64,000 nt of DNA. It comes from Albula goreensis. Its lineage: Eukaryota > Chordata > Actinopteri > Albuliformes > Albulidae. Shown in pieces: positions 1 through 9,100 of this stretch; positions within the stretch are counted from its first letter, which is position 1, and each line of letters begins with the position of its first letter. The translations under genes and the position numbers were made by a program. The notes beneath the pieces were generated by a model. That model had not been told where the DNA came from. It saw nothing but the letters and a program-made list of their open reading frames with translations, and did not search any database. The stretch spans positions 6,893,501 through 6,957,500 of the forward strand of contig CM040748.1 of NCBI GenBank assembly GCA_022829145.1. Reading direction: 5' to 3'.

Positions 1-58
1 ACAATGAATGATAGATGGACATTAAAGGCAGAGCTTGCGTTCCTCCCTGTCTTTGCAG

Positions 59-188
59 ATCGCAGAGCATGTGGACCATAAGGATGGCTTCCTCTCCAAG
101 CTGTCTCTGTACAAAGCCTTAGCACTGATTGCACTTGCTCAACAGGGCAAGCAACCCAGCCCCAAGCTTCTGGAAAACTACATACAAG
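59..188 (+). CDS. snx8: SNX8 exon a (first visible): EH-like segment
   Basis: The acceptor is CTTTGCAG ending at 58; the exon enters in phase 0 at ATC and leaves with one base of a split Glu codon. It encodes 43 residues with a DHKDGFLS loop followed by a helix containing LIALAQQGK, the pattern of the end of an EH domain (calcium-type loop, then an ALxLIAxAQ helix). The donor GTCAAT is weak, but it is the only nearby GT that keeps frame into the next exon. The in-frame Met at 35 lies upstream of the acceptor, in intron, and is not a start. Confidence 0.88.
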
Positions 189-3100
189 GTCAATTTTCCA
201 GCATGTTTTTTGGTCACTTTTTCACAATCAAAGAAATGTCCCTTGCAGTATGTGTGAATGAATAAAAGCGTAAGAGAGAGAAAAAACATAATACTGGTTG
301 TAGAACAACATGCATGTTACCTGATTTATGACTGTGTTGCTTCTTTCATGTTTTGCCACATGCAGGAAAGGTAATGAAAGCTGTAAAGTCAGGAACTACA
401 TTAGTTCTCTACCGACTCTTGGTCTTTCTTGGCCCATTTCCAAATACCCCTTTGCTTTTATCCAGCCCCAGAGCCAGACCCCTTTACAGAAAAGATGGTC
501 AGCACATTTTATGCATATCTTATGCTTTGACCCGGCCTTGCTGCTCTGTACAGAATTACAATGAAAGTTAAAGGATGTTTTTGATAGTCAGAATGTGACA
601 GCCCTTTTCCAGGAATTCCAGAGTTCATTGCATTAAATCTGCATTAAGTAGATAACAGTTTTTGATTGTCATAAAAAAGCTGTCCTTATTGTGTGGTTTA
701 AATATTTGAGTAAATCTTTGGGTTGTTCGAACAAGTCTGAAGGAAAAAAAAACATGAAGCATTGTTTATCAAAGCCATTAGCACCTGTTTGAGTTTTTGC
801 ACATGAAAATTAATTGACACGATTTGTGAATAGAACAAACCAACTACCTCAACCAGGCACACGCTCTCTTAGGCTTTTTGAGCCAGCAGAACGGTTTTGC
901 ATGTAGTAAATGCTTTAGTAAACCGGGCTCTTGACTGGCAGCCGGTGAGACGTGTGTGAAGTTGTGGAATAAAGTGAGAGTCCATGAGAGCTGAGACAAG
1001 CCACTGTGAGGCAGCCCACTATTTCAGCCCAGCCTGAGAAAGAACTCCTGTTGCCTGAAATTCGTATCATGATCCAGACTCTGTTATTTCAGGTGTTTCC
1101 AATATGCCAGCCTCGGGCGCGTTGTGAAACTCTCCCTGGAGTGTCTTTTTCCAGCTTTGGTTCTGCGGCAGCTCTCTGTGTGAATGCCTTTCGCCTCAGT
1201 TACAGTGCATTTCACAAAAATCACTTCTGGAGCTTGGAGAATGTGCTGGGAAGCCTACATTTTGTATTGAACAAAAGTGTTTTTTTTTTTTCCTTCTGTC
1301 TCCCACTGTTTTCGCACCATGATTCTTTGATCCATTTAACATGGTTATAATTGTTAAAGGCATCTTTTCCATGCATGTAAATATTACATTACAGTACATT
1401 AAATATGAACAAGAGTGTCTGGCAATGGGGGGCAGGGCCTTATGGCGAATGTCCTGTGCTATGGAAGTGGTGCGAAATGGTACATTTACTGTGTTTGAAT
1501 CAGATCATAGTTCAGGCTGGGCTGTTCCTGAATCAGGCTGGGCTGTTCCTGAATCAGGCTGGGCTGTTCCTGGATCAGGCTGGGCTGTTCCTGGATCAGG
1601 CCGAGCTGTTCCTGGATCAGGCCGAGCTGTTCCTGGATCAGGCTGTTCCTGGATCAGGCTGGGCTGTTCCTGGATCAGGCTGGGCTGTTCCTGAATCAGG
1701 CTGAGCTGTTCCTGGATCAGGCTGGGCTGTTCCTGGATCAGGCTGAGGTTCTAGTTCAGAGTGATCAGCGCTGTTAAAAGTTCCATGGCATCTGTCAGCT
1801 CAAGCCTTCAGGAGTGATGTCAGTCCCTTTCAGCGTCGGGGCAGCTTTCGCTTGGAGTGCCGAAGCCCCATGTGATTTGTTTAGCCCACTGTGTTTGCAG
1901 GACATTTTTTGGCATTGCTGGTACTGCAGTCCTCTGAGTGAGGCTGAAAGCACACAGAGTACGAAAGCAGCGAGGGCAGTTATGTAACTCCCACGTGCAG
2001 AGTATAGCATGTTGAATGCAAGCATATGTGTGGTGGGCCCACCTGGGGTTCTCCCTCGGTCTGCTGCCTTAAGTCCAGTGACAGAGCAGCTGTGCACAGT
2101 TGTTCTCTTAGTCTGAGTGTATAACCTGAGGGGTCAAATCTGGGGGATTTTTTTTTCCATTTCAGATATTTTTTTCCTGTTTTGAAAAGTTTTGACAAAA
2201 TAGTTGGATTGATAGCAAATGTGCCTCTTCTGAAAGGGACGTGTTTTTACCTTGAGTGTTGCTGTGTGCTTTCACAGAGTTCCCTAAGCCCCAGCTAGGA
2301 GAGCTGAAAGACCTTCAAGCCCTGAGGATGCAGCCTACACAGGAGAGCCCCCTGGTGGTGAGTCAGACGCTGGCGCAGCTTCTGGAGCGGGATTCTGTGC
2401 AGGTGGAGCTCATCCCTGAGAAGAAGGGCCTCTTCCTGAAACACGTGGAGTACCAGATCACCAGTCAGGTGAGTGACATCACCACGCCACCAGTCTGTCT
2501 GTGCCATAGCCATGTAGGTTTTCACTGTGTGCAGCGGTTACCCATGGGAGATTATGTAACTGTAGTCTGTGGCAGGTATGCACACTTCCACAAGGATCTG
2601 CAAGCAGTTAAGCCTTGAAAGTAGCATGGTTAGAATGCTTTATGTAATGGAAATATTTGCTTTTTTTTTTTTTTTTTTTTTTTGAAAATTCTGTTTATTT
2701 GGTAGATTTTATATAAAAAAAAGGAGTGCAAATCAAAACAGCTGAAAATACCCTTTTGCATTTCTCTGTATTGAGCTTAAATACAAACTGCATTTTAAGG
2801 TGCATAAGAATGCCTAAAACAGTTCTAATATTGTTCTGTACCATGGTCAGATCAAATATAACAATTTTGTAATTGGAAACATGTTGACCAAAAATGCATT
2901 GAAATGGCAACTTTGATCAATATTTTCTAAATAATGGTTTATGACTCATGCAAAATATATGCTGGAAATTCTGCCTCTAATGTTTTTCCTGTGGCTAATT
3001 TCTCACAAATTTGAGATGTTATGGGCACTTTGCATACTTTTTCATTCTGAATGTCCCTTTTAACTAGTATGATGCCTATTAATTAGCTTTTGAAGAGAAG

Positions 3101-6100
3101 AGAGAAACATTTGTTTTCTGGACTTCACTCATATTCAAATTCTGTACTGTATAAAAACTCACAATAAAAGGTTCCATTTCCCAGTGGTCCTGTGTTCAAT
3201 TATATGAGCACTCCAAGAATGGTCATAAAAAACTGTTGAGGTCATTTTAGCCCTCTGTGCCACAGCTGAATGGAGGTGCTGTTTTTATACTGTGAGTCTG
3301 CAAAAATAACTGCAGCGATGGCCACAGCACACTTTGGCACGCTTTCAATTATGATTCAGGTCCTTAGGCATTCATTATGGAGACCAGTGACTTAAAATGA
3401 AGTAAGATTATTGCAGTCAAGATGCACTGTACCCTCTCTTATTGTCCTTTCACTACAGGTGTTTAGACTGCATTCTTTTCGCTTTGAGTATTTTCAGAGT
3501 AACATGAAAAACAAACATGACAGTGACAGCTGGCCATCTCTTTTATTTTGGTTTTCTTTCTGCAGCGTTTCCAGATATCCGTCTATCGCAGATACAGTGA
3601 TTTTGATCTCTTCCATGAACTTCTGCTGCAGCGGTTTGCCTACAGGATGGTGCCCGCACTCCCACCAAAAAGAATGCTAAAAGGAGGTAGGAGATGTAAA
3701 TGATAATGAGGGCACACAGAGTTTAAAACGTACTAGCCGTTGACATGTATGTCTTTGAACTTCTGATACTAAGGTCTATGCACAGGCTTTCTACAGGCTT
3801 GACAAAGTGCACTGTACTAGGCCTTTAGGGAAATCCCTCTTCAGAGAGACTGTCTCTGTTTTCCTATAAGAAGTGAAATTGCACAGTTCCTAATTTGCAC
3901 AACAAAGCAGTGTTGTTTGTTTGCTATTTACTTTAGACTTTAGAGTACTATTGCCACTTTCAGAAGTCCATTTTTTCCCCACCACGGAAGGAGAAGAGAT
4001 TAACTTGCCTGTATTTTACCTATGTCACGTCTACAGTCCTGACTTCCACATCCGAGCGAGAGTTCATCGAGGGACGGCGGCGTGCCCTGCGCAGGTTCAT
4101 TAATCTGGTGGCAAGGCACCCCTTTTTCTCAGAGGATGAGCTGGTGAAGACCTTCCTAACCTTCAATGGCTCGGTGAGTGGCCTGTCCAATTAGACCGTA
4201 CAAATTAAGGGCAGTGGTGCCGTTCGGACTCTGGCGGAGACATGGCAGGTGCAGAGGGCATGTCCGAGGCAGCACCGCCAAAAATACACAGGGTTCATTT
4301 TCTCTGAAAAGGGCAGCTCTCTGAGATGGGCTTTCAGAAATGTATGCCTTCATCCCAAACCAATTTTCTGTGTGGTTTCTTGGGATGTTCTGGATCCTCT
4401 GCCACACTGCACTTCCCACTGCTGAATGTGCTCGTTTAATTTTGTTCTTGTTTTACTTTTAAAAACAACACTCAGACAGTTCGTCCAGCAGAAGGGGTCA
4501 AAACTATATTTCAAACAAACTTTGATAAACCTGAAGAAAATACAATATTAGCAAAAAGAAGTTATGATATCTCACTATTTAATAAGAAACCTCACAGAAA
4601 AACAAAGTTACCTCTTACCCATTCGCTGGGAAGTTAAGCTTCCCACTCATTTTATATTTTTACATGCCTTTTCATGGACAGTTCTGTTGATGTTTTTGAT
4701 GTTTGCTGTCATTTGAATTTGAATTTGACTGTTTGTCAGATTGATGAATATTGATTGGTATGCTGCGTAAAGGACGATCACGTAAATAAAGCTTCACAAA
4801 TATGAATTATTATGAACAATCAAAAATATGGAGGTAATGTTATATTAGAATAAACAGTCCCATGTAGAACTGAAAAAATTATATATATACATACATATAT
4901 ATATCTCACTTATGGTTCTCACAAAAGATCTGTGTGAAATCACTTCTATGGTTCTTTGCATTTTCAAGGTTGATTCACTGAACCAAATTTTCATAATTGT
5001 TCTTTTCACGCACTAAAACAAGCGAATGGTTCTTATTTCAACCTTAACAAAACCCTTCTTTGTTAAGAGTGTATTAAATGTCAGGTTTTCCACCATCAGG
5101 GAAAAGACTATTTTGACTGTACTTACGTGTGGTTACGTGAATCCAGCTTCCTCCACAACAGAGTAAAGCTGAGTATCCATTACCAGCACCTTTTTGGAAC
5201 AAAGTTCTCAGTTGTTTTGGGTGGCGAAAAAAATCCCAGTTGTCCCAGCAAAAGTGCAAGTTGTACTGCTTTTCTATGTCTGAGTGGTGTTCAGTTACAA
5301 TGTCGGTGGGATTATTACCACTGTTATTGATGGAACCATTTGCATTTCATTTAGTATTAAATGTTTTAGAATCTAAAGCAATGATATAGGTTTCTTTACC
5401 AAAGTTAAATCATACTGAATTGGACAAAGTTAACATGGCTCCTTTGGAGTCATACTTGTCTTAGAAAATTGTATAAATATCCATGCTTTTAGCTGTAATT
5501 GCTATTCCACAAATAACAGCATTTATTGTTGTCAAAAGCAACCAGAAAATTCCTGTCTCTAGGCCTTGAATTACATTTGTACAACATGTGGGTCTCCAGT
5601 GCAGGGTAGCATAGTGAAGTGGTGTTCGGCCAAATCCACAAGTCAATACTGCATTCGTGGCATCCTGAAAAAAGCCCATGTGTTTAGACTGTACTGTACT
5701 TGTCCATGTTGGATACCTTGTTACTTTGATAAAGATAATACTTTGCAAATGTTAGTAAGTGGACCCAGACATTCCAATGCACTACATTTATGATAAATGT
5801 AACCAAACCCTGTACTTCTGTTGTTGAATGTTACTGTTACGCTTCTGTCAGTTTTGGCCCCTAACCAAAATAGTGGTGCATATGTAATGATCTTATTTAT
5901 CCATCAAAATCCTGAAATTTCTCTGAGTTTATTCCCTGTGACCGATTTATTAATCTTGTGACAGTATATAGACACACACACACACACACACACAGAAATA
6001 CACACACATACACACATACTATAATACATAAAATAACAACTGCAATCAATTATCGAACAGGCGAATAGGCGAAGTCCTAATGGCTGGCAAAGAAAAAAAA

Positions 6101-9100
6101 AAGATTGCAAATCTGAAGTGGAACACTGCACAGGAAGATAATTTAATTTTTGTGCAGTGATGTTTTTATTAAGATTTGGAGGGCTTATTAATATGTGGTG
6201 ATGAAAAGGCTGGCAGAGAGGTGGGCCGGGGGGGTGGGGGGATGGGGGGACTGGGGGACAGGCGGAGCAGAGAGCTGCCAGTGGGCATAATGAACAGAGT
6301 GAGAGGGTTAATGAGGTCAGGGCCACTCCACCAAACCCTCTCACGGGCCCTGCAGCTCGCGGCTCGCTGGCTTCAGCCAAACTGGAGGTGAAGCTGTGAA
6401 CGCACTCCCGGCAGAGAGAGGCTGTCCCGTGGAATTCAGTTTTCCGTGCTCATCGTCCACTCCTCCTGCTCTTTCCCAGCAACCATAAACTCCATACTAT
6501 TACAGCGCTTTGTATTCACCATAATCTATACTCTCTCTTCACCAGGGGTGCTTATTTGTGTCTCAAACACATAAGTGATATTTTGTCCACGGAAGCTGTG
6601 GTTGCCTTCCTGACTGAAGGTAATCTGAGATCTGACCAAGCTGAGCTGATGGCTGCGTGTGTAATTGCTCATTTCCCTTCTCTCCCCCCCAACAGGATGT
6701 TCAAAACAAACTGCGAGACGCCTTTAAGAAAGCAGGAGATGAGTTTATGACATGTAAAATTGCCACACAAGCTAAGGTCAGTCATGTCTCAGTCATTTAT
6801 TTAATGCATTCTTTGCTACACAGTCTTATTAAATTAGTATGTTCCCCAAACTGAAGAGTCAGTATTTGACATGCTTGGTTTTGTTTAACATTCTGCATGG
6901 CTTTGTGGTACAGGACGTGGGCTTTTTGGATGAGTGTGAGTTGCTTTGCCTTGTTTTTGTTTTGCAGGAGTACCTCCCCGCAGATATTCAGGCCCAGTTT
7001 GCCTCCAGCAGGGAGCTGATCCGGAACATTCTCAACAGCTTCCACAAACTACGGGACAGGGCGGAAAAGATGGCAGAGCGCTCCAAGGAGAATGCCACGG
7101 ACCTCCTCATGTTTGGGAGGGAGTTGAGGCATGTTCACTCTACAGTCCAGTCTCTCATTCTCTCTCTCTCTCTTGCTCACTCATTCACTCTCTTTCTCCC
7201 TCTCCTCTGTCAGATGCCCTACTTTTCCAGCTTGGCTTTTGTTTTTATCCCAGTTCCAAGTGCTCGAAGGACAGTGCCTGCAGAACTGCTCTAGAAACAG
7301 TTTGGAGTGCTTTGCAGTCAGCAATACGCCACACAGTACAGCATTTCCATCCCTTTCTGGTTTCATTAGCTCAACACTGCACATGTTTGCTATCATTTGA
7401 GCTGTATTATCGCTACCATTATATCACATTCAGCATTTCATCACAGCCTTTCCAAAATCAGTCTTCAGTCATGCTTCAAAACACATTGTCTTGAATCTCC
7501 CCCTCAATAACCTTCCACCTAATAACTTGCAGATTTGGGTAAATAGCCCTTCCTAACATTATGTAACAGAAGGATGAACTGTTCCATAACTCACGTAAGA
7601 AGTATTAACTCGCTAACAAGTTTTTGCAATGTTATGCAACTCTCTCTGAAAGTCAGTGCCTTCCCAAAACTTTTTTTGGAATCCAATAAAATCCAAAAAC
7701 AATTGGATTTTTAATGAGTCCCAAATTGTGTGAATTGTTTGGGGTGTAATTTATTACCTATGTACAACTTGTAGATTACTCGGGTCAGTTTGTTTTGTGG
7801 CATTTTATCAGAGAATGATGTACTGTCACAGAATGCATTGGAGTGTGATCCATTGATCTGACAGAGCAGGCTGTAATTGTTTTGTGACAGCACGGTCGGT
7901 TCGGATGTTTTGCCGGTCCCTGCCCTGGCGTCAGCGAGCAGCACCTGGGGTGTGCTGAGGCAGTCTCTGAAGGGTCTGTCTGTGGAATTTGCCCTGCTGG
8001 CTGACAAGGCCGCCCAGCAGGTACAGACCCCCCGCCTGTGGTCTCCACGTCCCGCCTCACAGCCACCCCACATCCGTGTTTCCTGCAATTATGCTCGCCG
8101 TTGAGACGCTTTTTTTCTGTCTGTTTTTTCTTCCCCCTCCATCTGCTCTCTTCAAGGGGAGAAGGGAGGAAGACGACGTGGTGGAAAAACTGAACCTTTT
8201 CTTGGACCTGCTGCAGTCGTACAAAGTGAGTCTGTGCAACACAGGAAAGGGCCTATGCATTTCTGTGTATGTTTCATCTTCGGAGACTAAACAAAGTGGC
8301 TCTAATAAGTGAAAGCGGTCAGTGGGATGGGGGTTGGAGGGTGGGTTGGGGGTGGTGGTGAATAACAGGAAGTGGGCTGTGACAGTGGTACAGCGGTGTG
8401 GTGGGGGTCAGGTCTGTCTGCGCTCAGCTCTGCGTGGTGCTATGGTCTGGCCTGTGTCCGCAGGACCTGTGCGAGCGCCATGAGAAGGGGGTGCTGCACG
8501 AGCACCAGCGGGCTCTGCAGAAGTACAGCGTGATGAGGAGGCAGATGATGAGCGCCACCGTGCAGCCGAAGGAGCAGGTGTCTGTGGAGCAGCTGGAGTC
8601 CCGCATAGTGCAGGTAACACACCGCAGCACCGCGGCTAAGGAGCCAGGCTTCTGATCTGCTGATGTGCTGCTGGGGTACTCTAGAGCAGAGCACCTCATC
8701 TGAGTCACCACAGCGAAAATACAACGTCATATAAAGGGGTTGTGTGATACCACTCAGACTCACTTCTAGGGCAAGTGATACTCATAACACATTGGACAAC
8801 TTCCTGTTCCAACATCCACAACTTCCTGTCCTTGATGGTATCAGCCCCCCTATGCCAAAGTGCAGCAACATCCTGTCGCATGGATTTCAAGTAGAAACTG
8901 CAGCAGTAATATCTACATTGACATTGATACCTGAATGTTGCTCTGGCTGTCTGCCTAATTGTCAATACTTGGAATAAATCACTCGGTCATGTAGTTGAGG
9001 AAGACACCCTTGGTGTGTTCCGGGCTTGATGCAGCACTGTACTTTTGACTACTCTGTAGATCAGGGGTGGGCAACCCTGGTCCTTGAGTGCCAGAGACAT

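Larger units (their letters stand above)
4174..6695 (+). other. SNX8 intron d (2.5 kb)
   Basis: Holds AT dinucleotide patches near 4880, an (AC)n tract at 5972-6020, a G-quadruplex motif at 6223-6257, and a GC-balanced unique-looking stretch at 6270-6430. The minus-strand open frames at 5461-5748 and 5904-6380 have no recognised homology, and the second runs through the AC repeat. Confidence 0.8.

Noticed and set aside
1341-1704. Plus frames with GSGWAVP or AGLFLDQ repeats
   Set aside because: Produced by the 21-bp minisatellite, whose period is a multiple of three.
5461-5748. 95-codon minus-strand frame with hydrophobic stretches
   Set aside because: The hydrophobic segment hints at a membrane protein, but I could match it to no family. 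No promoter, splice sites or neighbouring exons support it, and it lies antisense in an SNX8 intron.
5904-6380. 158-codon minus-strand frame
   Set aside because: Runs through an AC repeat and the complement of the G-rich tract; composition explains its openness.
6946-7494. 182-codon plus frame overlapping SNX8 exon f
   Set aside because: Shifted frame of the exon plus CT-rich intron; the true frame is the SNX8 one.
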